Shown here: piece after piece, positions 45,647-56,980 of the stretch
Position numbering within the stretch: the first letter of the stretch is position 1
Layout: each line of letters starts with the position of its first letter
DNA from: Austropuccinia psidii
Lineage: Eukaryota > Basidiomycota > Pucciniomycetes > Pucciniales > Sphaerophragmiaceae
Assembly (NCBI GenBank): GCA_023105745.1
Contig: JALGQZ010000015.1
Coordinates: 6,099,499 to 6,163,498, forward strand
Direction: 5' to 3'
Length of the DNA: 64,000 bases
Notes under the pieces: model-generated
The model's database searches: none
What the model was told of the DNA's origin: nothing
What the model saw: the letters and a program-made list of their open reading frames with translations, nothing else
Made by a program: the position numbers and the translations under genes

Positions 45647-46408
45647 TGTCACAGGGGCTCTTCTAAGTGAAGAGGGCCTGGCACTCAGTAAACTGGGACT
45701 CACTTATGGAGGGATCAAAGATATGGTAAGAAGGAATACACTTAAGAGTGTTAAAGATGAATTACTAAAAGAATAAATATAAGAAAGCAGAAATAAAGAA
45801 TAAGAATAAAAGAAATAGAAGAGCCAACCACAAACAAGTCCAAGTCCACTGTTTCAACCTGTCAGAATGGAAAGAGAAGGGTTAATAAGGATATGGCCAC
45901 CCAGCTCATACTGTAAAGGCAAAGAAAGAAATTCAAAGACTAACTTAAAATTAAATAACTATAATACCCAAAATAAGGATAAGAATAATTATGAAATAAT
46001 AAATAAACTAAATTAATTAACTGGGGAAAAGTCCCCAGGGGGGAGAAAGAGGGGCTGGTATATGTGAGAATCACCAGCCCTGATCCAGAGGAAGAATTTT
46101 CATGAGAATAATTGATGATTGAATTGAGTCTGGCCAATACAGGTCCTGTACAGCTGTACAGAACCTGTACAAGAGGTGTGGTGTATTTGAGTGATCATAC
46201 AGTTTCATACTGGTGTATTGAAACTGTATTGGGTGAATCCAACCTGTACAGGTATTGACAGGCTGTATTGATGTACCAAGCTGTATGCATGTTTCAGAAC
46301 TGAAGATTGCTGAAACTGAATACTGATACAACAGTGGATCTTCTGATTTTGAGGTGTTTGAGTGGGTATATGAATGAATACCCTTACCCCTGATGGATGG
46401 TTGTTACA
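45647..46408 (-). mobile_element. Solo LTR, chromovirus family, short form (762 bp)
   Basis: Forward it reads TGTCACAGGGGCTC to GGTTGTTACA. The TSD is GTATT at 45642-45646 and 46409-46413. It includes the CAGTTAATTAA self-priming block seen in Chromo-2. It is inserted in Cop-1 pol and is the same strand as Cop-1. Confidence 0.92.
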
Positions 46409-47082
46409 GTATTTCTGGTTTCCCAGGAGGTTCCATTTCACTTTTGTACTGGCGTTTGAGGTTGTGTATCACTGCTCTACAACCAAACATCCTGAGTCTG
46501 TCCAGGTTAGGCAAAGTATTAGTCCATAGAAAATGTGGAGACTGATTGGCTCTTGGGGTTGTTGGAGATAGGCTGGAGAATAGTACTGCGGTGTTTACTG
46601 CATCTGCCCAGTAGCTTTTGGGTAGATTAGCTTGATTCATCAGGCATTGAGTTTTCTCTAGGATTGTGCAATTATCCCTTTCAGCAAAGCCATTGTGCTG
46701 AGGTGTTTCAGGAGGTGCCATTATATGAGTGTATCCACAATCATCAGCAAGTTTCTTGAAGCTATGATTGAAAAACTCTCCCCCTCTGTCTGTTACCACT
46801 CGTTTAAGGCCCTGTTTTGAAGGTTTTCCATTGCTTTCTTAGTGGCGTGGAATCAATTGAATACTTCCAATTTCTTTTTGAGGAATTTGACTATCTTAAA
46901 TTATGATGCTTGGTTGACGATGGTTAGAAAGTAGCAATTTCCGGAGACAGAAGGAGTTGTTACGGGTCCTACTACATCCATGTGCATGCAATCTAAAGGT
47001 AAAAGGCTTGTTCAAAGTGGTGTTTAAAAGGGAGTTTGTGGGATTTGCTTGTTTCACATATCAGGCAGTCTTTCTTGTCAGC
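46409..47082 (-). pseudogene. Cop-1 integrase core
   Basis: The block at 46414-46799 has V-T-D-R-G-G-E-F (second Asp), P-Q-H-N-G-F-A-E-R (catalytic Glu) and R-M-F-G-C-R-A-V. The preceding 46800-47082, which should hold the first Asp, is broken by several stops and frame changes but keeps sense such as C-T-W-M. It ends at the solo LTR. Confidence 0.85.
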
Positions 47083-47502
47083 TTATATACCTAAGAGATT
47101 TAGGACAGCTGGACCGCGATGACCTAGTCTCTCATGCCATGCAGTGCTGATGGTTCCAGTTAAAAGGGAAGTAGTAATTGTGTATGAAATGATCATCAAT
47201 TTGTTGATGATCTTGCCATTCAGGATTTCTTTACCTTGCGAGGTTAGGGTAAAGGTATCTTCTTCTCGCTTTACTGTGAATTCTTTTTTGAATAGTTCTA
47301 AAAGGCTGATGAGATTGCATTTAACACGAGGAACATATAGGCAATTTCCAAGGGTTAAGGTTTTGTTGTTGCTTAGTATCTTCACAGTGCCTATTACTAA
47401 TGCAGTAAGGCTGCTGTTGGCGTCTCCAGTCGCAACGCGTATGTTGGTTGTTTTGAGAGAGGATGTGAAAGGTTTTAAGTTGTTGAACATATGGTGTGGG
47501 GC
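47083..47502 (-). pseudogene. Cop-1 protease and integrase zinc module
   Basis: It starts just after the disrupted active site with H-H-M-F, then L-G-N-C-L-Y-V-P and N-L-I-S, typical of copia protease. The integrase N-terminal module follows: W-H-E-R-L-G-H, then a stop at 47083, with C-L-I-C beyond it. Confidence 0.85.
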
Positions 47503-48375
47503 TCAGCAGTCAATGACAAGATGCTGGTTTTTTTGTTTTTGTTGGTCTAGGTGTGTGATGAGAGCGTGCGCTGTCGGGTTAAAGTGTCGGCACTTCTTTT
47601 TTTCTCCTCTGGGAGGTCTTAAGTGAGGATTTTTGGTCCAGCAGTCTTCTTCTCTCTGTGTCAAGCATTTGTCGTTGTGTTTTCCTTTAGCACAGTAGTA
47701 GATGATTTTGTGGGGTTTGACTCCTGATGATACAAGAGCAGTCAGGGCAGCTGATTGTTGTTTGCAATCTAAGGTCTTGAAATGGGCTAGATCTTGCAGT
47801 CTAGTGAGGATTTTTTCTGGTTTCTCAATGATGTCCTCATTTAAGGTAAGGTTTTTGAAGAACTGGTTTAGGTTGGTGTCTCCACCTAACTCTCCAAGTA
47901 GGGAGTAAGACAATAATTCTGGAGGGACCACAATACTGACAGCTTCGAGTTCCATCATCAGTTTTCTACATATATCAATCTAGTTCTGAAGATTTCCATT
48001 GTAGAAGCTCATTTGCCAGTCCATCCATACAAAGCCTCTGTTGACTTCTCTTTTTGAAGTGTATTGTTCTTTGATTTTTGCCCAGATTAGATTAGCTTTT
48101 TCAATAGTTACTGTGTTGACTACTTCTGGGAATACCCTTTCTGTTATTCTTGTTGTGATTAGGTTGATAGCCTCATAGCTGGCTTTTGACCATTTATTGG
48201 CTATGGTGGTAGAAGCGTCCCTGGGTACAGGTTTTTTGCATACGTCGATAAGGTCTTTGTATCTGAGGTGTATCTTCATTTGCATGTGCCAGTGACCAAA
48301 GCTGGTTCCATCTAGCATTGGAATGTTGGGGATGTTTTTTAGTTCTATCATTTTGTCAGCCATTATATCTTGCAA
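47503..48375 (-). pseudogene. Cop-1 gag and start of protease
   Basis: It starts near M-A-D-K-M-I-E-L with the copia gag pattern L-D-G-T-S-F-G-H-W and I-W-A-K-I-K-E-Q-Y. In-frame TAG at 47980-47982. The nucleocapsid region has Y-Y-C-A-K-G-K-H-N-D-K-C, a CCHC-like motif. The protease active site reads V-I-D-C then TGA (47503-47505) where Gly belongs, so the stop falls in the catalytic triplet. Confidence 0.88.
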
Positions 48376-48419
48376 GCCACCTTTTTGAAGAAAGAGACAT
48401 TTTTCTGAGACTGTAAGTC

Positions 48420-49028
48420 TGAAAAAGTTTGAGAAACTAAAATTATTTGTTTATTAACAATCATGAAAATATGAAAACAAAGAGATATAGGGCATGTACC
48501 TAAAAGGTGGATTCAGTTTAATACAACGTTTTAGAAATAAGAAAAGATAAGCTTTAAGGAGTGGTACAAGGGAGAAATGATTTGGTCAAAGGATTACTTT
48601 GTCAGCTTAATGAGTCTTCACTTGTTAGTGAGTAAAACTGTTTCTCATAACTGTGGTTAGAGAAGTTGTAACTGATAATAAAAGAAGGATGAGAAGTTAA
48701 TGTTTCTGTTGCAATGTAAGTGATTGAGGATGGTACAACAAATAAAATAGAAAGAATAGAAATGATTCGAAGGGAATGAATGAGATGGCTAAGTAAGAAA
48801 AGAAAATAGGTTGAGGGAATGGAAACATTCTCTGCTGGGTAGGAGTCTAGCTCCTTTTCATCTAATCAAGGCAATGGCTATACGTCGTGGCCTGCCACTT
48901 CTGGACAGTGGTCCTCTTATTTAGTGAGCTGAGTAAACGATGCTCAGTCAGTCTTAAGTACTCTTTGTGCTTTTGCACTGGGAGTGAGACCATGCTCACC
49001 TAAACCCTTTTGGGTGGAAATTTCCTCA
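48420..49028 (-). repeat. Cop-1 5' LTR (609 bp)
   Basis: On the minus strand TGAGGAAATTTCC to CTTTTTCA. It is next to TSD GTAAG at 49029. No convincing tRNA primer site was identified inside it at 48400-48419. Confidence 0.93.
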
Positions 49029-49085
49029 GTAAGTGTTTGGTTGCAAAACTAAAGGTAAATTTCATTAGATCATTTATAGTGAATG

Positions 49086-50868
49086 TGTGAGCCTTAGAGG
49101 TAATTTCATATACCCGAAAGACCACAAATATAAAAAATAACATATTAATATAAATAAAATAAATTTATTTATATTATTATAATAAAAATCAAAATATAAA
49201 TATGAAATTATAGTAAAAATAAAAAATTAATTACCATTTCAAAATAAAAATACATTGAATTTTGTAAGTATAAAATTACATTTATACTTAAAAAAATTAA
49301 GTAAAAGTGAAAGTTTAACAAAATTGTGAAAAAATGAATAACTTTGGAAAAAAGTTAAATAAAAATTATTATAACTTTTTATCCAATAAATAAACACAAA
49401 AATTATTTCACCATTGGATTCCTCATAAAAAATCAGGTGGGGTCACCTCTGAGTGAAATTCTTGTAACTCAACTCTAAATAAGCTTAAATTAAGTTTTTG
49501 GTATATTCAATACAAAAGTTGAAAATCCTCAAATCTTTAATTTAATTCACACCACATGTGGTGTTAACCATCAATTTTTGTGTTAAAATTGAGGTGTTGT
49601 GTTTAATTTAGAAGTTATGAGGAATTGAAGTATTTTCAATTGAATTCAATTGGAATGTCAAAATGTGCACGTGTATTACATAAGTGAACTTTTATTTACA
49701 TATGAGGTGTCAATTAATGTATTGTAATGTACACTTCAATTGAATTACATATGTAAATCATAAGTATAATACATGATGAGAAATTAAAGGAAAAATAAAT
49801 TTGGGGGGGAAAAGGAACTCCAGCTCTAAGGGGGAGCTAGACCCCCAAAATCCTTGCTGACAGGCGTGGGATGTCAAAATTCATGCAAAAGTTCATCACT
49901 TTTGGCCTGGAATTGAGTTACAGGGTCTGTGGACTCAATTGATGATGAGGTTTTGATACCAACTGGGGTAGTTTTAGCCGTTGCCAAGAGGGTAAAACTA
50001 CCCTTAAGATAAAACAATCATAGTAAAAACAGTTTTAACTGGTTTCTACGCCTCTTACACACTTTTTGACGTGTTTTGAAGGCTCTAGGCCTGGTATTGC
50101 TATAGTAATGGCTGTTTTAAGGGTCCAAAATGGCTAAAAATGGCTTAAACCAGCCCTTTTTGGTCTAAACCAGGGTTAAATGATGCCATAATTGGATTTT
50201 CTGTTGTCAGACTATTTTTCATGACTTACAAGAGGAAATTTTACTTTTGGAGTAAGAGAATTGATGGCTATAAAAGAATGTCTTCTTTGCCCCACTTTTC
50301 TCTTCATGTTAGAATCTTTTCCTTTTATAATTAGTTTAAACACTGTTAAACCAATCAATAAAAGATTCCAACCACCTTTCTTATATCATTTTAAACCTTT
50401 TAACCACGTGAAAAAATCATTATCATCACTGTTTGTAACTTTTATAATCATTTTTACCCCTGAACCACCCCAAAAGTGAATTAAAGCATCTTTCATCACT
50501 GTTAACTTTGTCACTTTGTTTCCAAATTCACTATGGTCACTTTTGGGTGTGTTTTCTCTTTAATATTCTTTTTAAAGACTCTGTTCTTTAATTAATTTCT
50601 TGCAGTTTATTGCTCAAGTAATTCCAATTGAAATTTCTCTTGAAGAAATTTCTTTTTTAGCCTTAAAATATCTCTTGTAGAGTATTTTTTGGATAAATTT
50701 TTATTGTTGGTAAAACAATAAATTTTTATAATATTATTGTTTTATACTAATATAGTCATAAACAATAAAATTTTTCTTACTATTTTTAATTGATTTTTAC
50801 CTTATACAAATTTTGAGGACAGGAAAAGTACTTGATTTCTACTCAAAGTTTCATATCCACACCTTAAA
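49086..50868 (+). repeat. Gyp-D 5' LTR (1,783 bp)
   Basis: It starts TGTGAGCCTTAGAGG and ends CACCTTAAA (CACCTTACA in the solo copy at 2565-4391). The two align along their length with few gaps. It is followed by the primer site. Confidence 0.9.
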
Positions 50869-50888
50869 TTTGGGGGCCAAGCCGTGAT
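50869..50888 (+). other. Primer-binding site of Gyp-D
   Basis: TTTGGGGGCCAAGCCGTGAT follows the LTR end directly, nearly the same as in Gyp-C. It starts TGG after two T. Confidence 0.65.
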
Positions 50889-51091
50889 ATTTTACCTGTG
50901 ACATATTTTTTTTACTCTTTTTAAATATTTTTTCTTATATTGAAAAATTTAAAAACATATAAAAAATACTTATAATTCAAAAACTCAATAAAAAATAATT
51001 TTTTTATATTATAAGTGAGGCTTATATTTTTATTTCTTTTTTGAAATATCCTTTTTTTTACTTAATTAATTGGTTTTTTCATTAATTTTAG

Positions 51092-51303
51092 TGTCTGACA
51101 ACGTGCTAAGACAAGAAAACATTGAAACAGCCTCAACAGTCACCAGCTTTATTCCTGCTAGTACCATTAATTCAGACCATAATAGTACTGTTATTGTGAC
51201 TCATCATAACCAACCTGAACCAATATCTTCTGAATTGATTAACCTGGACATAAGTAATACTCTTCAGAAAGCCAAAGATTTGGCCAATAGTCATCAGGGC
51301 TAA
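51092..51303 (+). CDS. Gyp-D leader-exon frame (about 70 codons)
   Basis: After a T-rich tract and ATTTTAG at 51091 a frame runs V-S-D-N-V-L-R-Q-E-N-I to TAA at 51301-51303, Ser/Thr/Asn-rich. Position and preceding acceptor parallel the 150-bp leader exon of Gyp-C (V-F-E-D-N). There is no ATG after the acceptor. Function unknown. Confidence 0.35.
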
Positions 51304-51678
51304 TCTCGCGTCAATTGTCGGCGATTGACTTCACGTTGCACCGCGGTCAGTATAAAATCTTGCTTCAGTCACATTAGTGTCACTTTATAGTCACTGGATT
51401 TAGTGGGTCACCTCACATCAGCGTCAAGACAACGTCAATCGTCACATGTGTCACATGAGAATGTCACTCAAAGCACAAAGCCATTTCAACACTATTCGCA
51501 ATGTTCGGGTAATTTCACCTCATTGGCTTCTGCATCCCCACCTAATCTGCCCCGACGCTTCGCATGCTTACGCACCCGCACCGCCCTCCACATGAGGCAC
51601 CGACACAGCCCCCCCATCTCCGTCCTCACCACTCCTTACGCTTTCACACCCCCTCCCTTACCCTCTTTATGGTCACTT
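51304..51678. other. CpG-rich stretch with many GTCA words
   Basis: Composition changes abruptly from AT-rich to mixed, with CGCGTC, GTCGGCG and ACCGCGGTC. GTCA or TGAC recurs more than ten times in 51308-51475. Frames across it have no recognisable product. Confidence 0.5.
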
Positions 51679-51996
51679 GGTGCACTCCCAAGATGCTCCC
51701 AACACCACTTATCCTTACGCTCGCAGAGTGCCCTCCCGACATGCTCCCAACACCACTTATCCTTATGCTTGTTTAGTGCCCTCCCAACAGCCTCCCGACA
51801 CCACTTATCCTTATGCTTGTGTAGTGCCCTCCCGACACTGCTTACCATACTTACGCTTGCAGAGTGCACTCCCGACATGCTCCCGACACCACTTATCCTT
51901 ATGCTTGTGTAGTGCCCTCCCGACATCCTCCTGACACTGCTTACCATCCTTACGCTGGCAGCGTGCCCTCCCAACACCACTTATCCTTACGCTCGC
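51679..51996. repeat. C-rich minisatellite, 48-bp unit, about seven copies
   Basis: Units open with GTGCCCTCCCGACA and continue CACCACTTATCCTTA then YGCTTGTGTA. Two units are shortened. The C/T strand is strongly skewed. Because 48 is a multiple of three, frames stay open on both strands. The array is cut by Gyp-C2 within its last unit (left flank CTCGC). Confidence 0.88.
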
Positions 51997-54005
51997 TGTG
52001 AGCCTTTGAGATATGACCACATACCCAATAAGGTCACAAAAAGACTCAGAACAATTATACCTTTAATATAATTATATTAAAATTACTTAGAATAATTATA
52101 CATTAAGAATAATTACTTAAATATACAAAAAATACCATAAATTGGTACAAAAATTGGTTTAACTTAAAAGCCAATGAATCAACATGTAGAATAAATTATA
52201 CCATTGGATGCCCCATGGAAAAATACACATATACCATTTTTATGGCATATCTGTAAAGTCAATATTTATGGAATTATAAGGTGTAATACCTTATAAAAAT
52301 AATAAAACCTGATTTATCTCAAGAACTAATGAAACAACATGTGAAATAAATTGTACCAGTGGATTCCCCATGAAAATACACACATAAAACAATTAATAAG
52401 CTAATTTCCAATGTTAATACCTAAGGAATTATCCTGAATATATGCACTTTTGTGGTCAACGCATATATTCAAGGATCATAGCTAATATCTTCTAAACTAT
52501 ACATGATAGAATGATGAACCAAAAATAAAGTTACCACGTAATTACATAAAAACACAGATATGAACTTTATTTTACAAATTATAAACAAGGTTAAAACCTA
52601 TGATGAATTATTGATAAAAATCAACAGAGCTGTTGACCACTTTGTTGTGAAAGTGTTCCAAACTTAAAAAAAAGTATACAGTTGGATTCTACTAGTTCAT
52701 TTGTGAAGAATGATGTAATTTTTATTATTAAATTCAGGGTATAACCCCCTGAAATCAAGGTTTGAAGTTTAAAATATTGAATTTCAACAGAAAAGATGAG
52801 TTACAAGAAAAATCATCAAAATTAGAGTTTTGATGATGTAATGAAGAGCTCTTGGCAGAATAATAAGGTTATGCCAGGCTATCAGAATTCACTCTCTGAA
52901 TTGCTGTAGCGTGTAAATCTTAAAAGTTATTAAGGATCAAATTTTGAGCTTAATTTGAGCAGTTATGATCACATACTGTAACCTTAATTTAAGTTTAACA
53001 GTCTTAAGAGTGATAAAATTGGTGAATACTATTAGTTTACAATTAAAACTAATAAAATCCACGAAATTTGGGGTTCTGCCAAGCCTCTGATGTCATCAAA
53101 CTTAGAGTTATAGTGATAACTCTAAATAATGGTGTAATAATGAGGTAATATGGTTTGATCATGATGTAATCACCCTCAAACCTTAAAATATTGATCAATT
53201 CCAGTGGATATGATCAGTACACGTCTACTAGAAGCCTGTTGGACTCTAGGAGGGAGGTATTTACTATAAATAGAGCTCTTTTTACTCTATTTACCCCTCA
53301 GACGCATCAAAAACATTAAATCAATTAAATAAAAGGTAATTTCTTTATTCTTTATATATAAAACTCTTATATTATTAAAGACCAAAGACAATCTTAATAT
53401 TAATCACTATTTTTACGTGATTAAATCAATTCTTTAATTGTTTTTGTCATAAATCTCTCTATAAACTCATTTCCACGTAAAATCAAGAAATTTAGTAATT
53501 TTCTTTATTTTTTATTGTAAATACAATTTGAAAAAGCTGTATTATTCTCTTTTGGAGTAAAATATCTCAAAATTATTATTTTGAGTGTTAAAAGTAGGTT
53601 ATTTCATCTTATTATAATAATTTCTCTCTTATTATTACTCTTAATAATGCTTAATTAATATAAATAGTATTTATATTAATATATAGCTTTAATATTAGTA
53701 ATATTATTGTTAGTAATTGTTTTTTATTTAGAAAAAACAGTTTTTTATGCCTTTATTATTTGTTGGTAACAATAATAAAGAGCTTTATAATATATTAATA
53801 TATTATTTATAATATTATAATTTCATATAATATTAATTATATTATTATATTTATTTAATAATATAATATTTTTACGCCATAATAGTAATACTTCTTTATT
53901 ATTATTATTATTTTGATCTTATTTATTTCAATTATAAGGAAATTCAGATTACAATAAGTAATAAATTAGTAATTTTTACTTATTGTTTCATAGTCAAACC
54001 TTACA
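51997..54005 (+). repeat. Gyp-C2 5' LTR (2,009 bp)
   Basis: TGTGAGCCTTTGAG to CAAACCTTACA. It is closest by eye to the solo LTR at 32501-34526. TATA box at 53265-53271. Confidence 0.93.
53265..53271 (+). promoter_or_regulatory. TATA box in the Gyp-C2 LTR
   Basis: TTACTATAAATAGAGCTC at the family position, with a CCCCTCAGACGC block about 30 bases downstream. Confidence 0.65.
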
Positions 54006-54025
54006 TTTGGGGGCCTGGCCGTGAT
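54006..54025 (+). other. Primer-binding site of Gyp-C2
   Basis: TTTGGGGGCCTGGCCGTGAT follows the LTR directly. Confidence 0.7.
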
Positions 54026-54517
54026 ATTTACTTAAAAGACCTTTGAAAAGATTCTATTTGGGTTTATCCAATAATAAATTATATTTATAATCATAAAATT
54101 ATATAATAATTTTATATTTTATTGATTTTAAAAGCTATTGAGGCATTTGGAAAGCAATTGTACTGTCTTACACGTGGTTTTTCACATCCTTAGACTTGCA
54201 AGAACTTTCTTTGAGTGACTCTAGTGATTAAAAAAGATAATTTATAAATTAAAAATAATTTTCATTATAATTTAATTTTATAAAGAATCATATTAATTTT
54301 TATTTTATTCCTTAAAAATAAAAAATATAAAAAATATTAAAAAATATTAAAAAATATTAAAAACCAATAAAAAAGTTATTTTTATTCCTTTTTATTCATT
54401 TCTTTATTCATTTCAAGTTTTTAAAGATATAAAAGCAATTTCTACGTGGAAAATTGCCATATCTTACCAAAAATAACACTTCTTATAAAAAGACTTATAT
54501 TTATTTGTCTTTTTTAG

Positions 54518-54667
54518 TGTTTGAAGATAACCCAACAGAAGACAACCAAGCTACTGTTGAGAGATTGGTGGAAGAAACTTGTCAAAGTTCTCCAACACCA
54601 GTTATCACCAAAAGAAAGAAAGCTAAGAAATTAGACTTTCCAGGGCCCACTATTCAAGACTCTGAAG
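54518..54667 (+). CDS. Gyp-C2 leader exon (50 codons, predicted)
   Basis: TTTTTTAG ends at 54517 and GTGAGC starts at 54668, bounding a 150-bp open stretch (V-F-E-D-N-P to T-I-Q-D-S-E). It has the same length and boundaries as in Gyp-C1, with several changes between copies. Confidence 0.55.
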
Positions 54668-54742
54668 GTGAGCACCTCTTTTTAAATTGCCATAAAAGAA
54701 TTTTATTCTAAAATACTTTTATTCTTTCTTATTCTTTAAATT

Positions 54743-56980
54743 ATGACTACCAGAAGAGGTTCCCAATACTCCATCCAATCAGATGTAGCTGGACTCAGAG
54801 GTAGAATTGATCCCTCAAAAGGGAAAAGAAAGGGCAATATCCCCAGTGGAACAGAATCCACACAAGGAAGTGCCTTATCCCAAAGGCAAGTCCCAGAAAT
54901 GCCCATGATATCTGAGCCTGAATTGGAACTAAGTATGAGTAACTCAAATAGGTACAAATCACATTCAGAGGGCTCAAATAGACATCTACATGAGCCAGTA
55001 CAAGCAGTATTACACAGTATACAAGGACAAAGACTGGGAAATGCTGCCTCGAATACAACAAGGAGTGATGAACTCCTGGCACATCCTGAAAAAGTTTCTT
55101 CAAAGAGGATGAGATAGTGAAATACTCCAATGGATGGAATCCACTGTCATCCAAACCTCAAATCAAAAAAATCAAGGATTATCATGCCAAAAAGAGGGAG
55201 GCAACCAAGGAAGAAGCCCCAGTAGCCTCTACCAGCAAGCCTCAAGCCAACCCACTTCCCCAAGAAGGGAAGAAGAACAAGAAAAAGCATTGGAGGAAAC
55301 CATATTCCCCAAGTTACAGAATCCCAAGCATCCAAAAGGATGCGATGGACAATTTTTTCAACATGGCCAGAACCTTGATGGAATTCAAGGACAAGGAAGA
55401 GCAAAGAATGAGACAACCTCATTTCCCAAAGAAATAACCTTGTCCAAAGATGTTGTAAATACTTTAACAGAAATTAAAAATAGTATATTACCTCTAAAAG
55501 AAATTAAAGATAGTTTATTATCACTACAAGAAATAAATAACAATTTATCTTCTTTAACAAAAATTGTTGTGCAAAACAAGAAAGAAATTGACAACATTAA
55601 GTTTATTGTTGAAAATAATAAACCAAAGAATTTAATTGACAATACTCAAAAATTAATACAAGGACAACAAGAATTGTATAAATACATAAAAGATATCAAA
55701 GACAAGACTTTGACAATCAATTATGATGTGAGTATTGACAATCTTACAGAAAAATCAAATAAATTAAGTATTTCTGTAGAAAAATTTGAAGAAAAGACTT
55801 CATCACACCAAAAATTACTTTTGGACCATGTGGAAAAAAGTGATGAAGCAAGAATGCATCTGAAAGATGATATTCAAAGTGAAATAAGGCTTATTACAGA
55901 AAAAATGGATAAAATTAATGAGGCTAATTTAAATATGCCAAAGTTATCAACACCAATTTCTCACATAAGAAGCCCTGTTAAAACAAAAGAGGAATTGTCA
56001 AATCCTTTCATAACAGACTTGAGTCACCAAGACAATAACCAAGTCTTAATGAAAGAAGCACCTCAATTGAAGGAATGGCCAACATTCACAGGAGAAGGTG
56101 AATATGACCACATGTCATTTATTAAAACAATTGACATGTTACAAGAAGACTATGCCATACCAGATGAATTAATCACTGCAAGATTACATTCATTGTTTGA
56201 GAAATCTGCAAAAAGATGGTATTATGGCATAAGACAAACAAATGGTAAAAATACCTGGTCTTGGTGGAAACAAGAAATAATCACCAAGTGGGAAAATGAT
56301 TCCTGGGGGTATAAGATAGAAAATGCATGTGAAAACTCTTTCTTTGACCCAGAGAAAGATAAAACTTTAACTTGGTTCTTAAAACAAGTTGAAAGGCTTA
56401 ATGCACTATACCCAGAAATGTCACAGAAAATGGTGCATATGAAAATACTTAAAAAATGTGGAGGGGAACTAGAACATGCCCTAAGAAGCAGGTGTATAGA
56501 ACCATGCTCCACAGAAGAGTATATAAATGCACTAGAAGATATAGTGACAAGAACAAAAATTGGCAGGACTTGGAAAAAATTGGACATTAAAAGCCCAAAT
56601 AAACCATTTATCAAAAAAGATAAGCCAAAAGAATCCTTTAAACCCAATACATCCAACAATAATGAGCAAAGAAAATGCCATAAATGTGGAGGTATTGGAA
56701 ACTTAGCCAAGAATTGCCTTAAAAAAGCAAAGATTAATGAAATTGTGGGAACAGAAAACCACAATGACAAAGAAGAGGAATCTGACTCTGAAAAAGAGAC
56801 AGAAGAGTCAGAAAGCTCTGAAAGTGATGAAATCAATATAATTAATGCACAAATTAATAATATTGATATAATTTATGAAGTGCTGGATGTTAATTCAAAC
56901 TTGCCACAAGTTGGAACATCTGACACAAATCTGACAAACATACAAGATGCCAAAATGTATAGAACCAAACCTGCAAAGGA
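54743..56980 (+). pseudogene. Gyp-C2 gag (one or two frameshifts)
   Basis: ATG at 54743 (M-T-T-R-R-G-S-Q). A 1-base insertion near 55100 shifts the frame; gag continues from 55134 for about 615 codons. In that part: Gln/Ser-rich start, coiled-coil-like residues about 120-270, capsid-like domain about 305-480 (W-P-T-F-T-G-E-G, W-S-W-W-K-Q-E-I-I), and a knuckle at residues 515-528 (C-H-K-C-G-G-I-G-N-L-A-K-N-C) whose His is Asn. An acidic Ser/Glu region follows. A 1-base deletion near 56975 puts protease in another frame. In Gyp-C1 the two are in one frame after removal of the solo LTR, so this is damage, not programmed shifting. Confidence 0.88.
55117..55437 (+). CDS. Overlapping +1-frame ORF inside Gyp-C2 gag
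   Basis: It is homologous to the second half of 23189-23686 and ends at the same codon (Q-P-H-F-P-K-K, TAA). The first half lies upstream in frame 0 and is disconnected by the same 1-base insertion that breaks gag. Confidence 0.4.
   Translation: MKYSNGWNPLSSKPQIKKIKDYHAKKREATKEEAPVASTSKPQANPLPQEGKKNKKKHWRKPYSPSYRIPSIQKDAMDNFFNMARTLMEFKDKEEQRMRQPHFPKK

Larger units (their letters stand above)
43067..49028 (-). mobile_element. Cop-1: complete-structure Ty1/copia element, inactive
   Basis: Two 609-bp LTRs (43067-43675, 48420-49028) and TSD GTAAG (43062-43066, 49029-49033). Order on the minus strand: gag, protease, integrase, RT, RNase H; integrase before RT identifies copia. A purine tract precedes the 3' LTR. 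A chromovirus solo LTR (45647-46408) splits integrase from RT. The LTRs differ at roughly 25 positions by eye. Stops in gag, protease and integrase and catalytic changes in RT make it dead. Confidence 0.95.
49086..51996 (+). mobile_element. Gyp-D: 5' LTR, leader and minisatellite (3' part replaced or lost)
   Basis: It begins with a complete LTR and primer site, then a leader frame, a CpG-rich stretch and a 48-bp minisatellite, and is cut at 51996 by Gyp-C2 insertion. No gag, RT or integrase is present. Either the rest lies beyond the Gyp-C2/Chromo-2 insertions outside the window, or this is a non-autonomous derivative. Confidence 0.6.

Noticed and set aside
51403..51934. Several overlapping open frames on both strands across the minisatellite
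   Set aside because: They arise because the 48-bp unit is divisible by three and lacks stops; no start, domain or conservation supports any one of them.
51679..51996. CRISPR-like array
   Set aside because: Units are contiguous 48-bp tandem repeats with no unique spacers, in a eukaryotic retroelement setting.
55147..56836. Long minus-strand frames opposite Gyp-C2 gag
   Set aside because: They are antisense shadows of gag; composition mirrors the A-rich sense strand.
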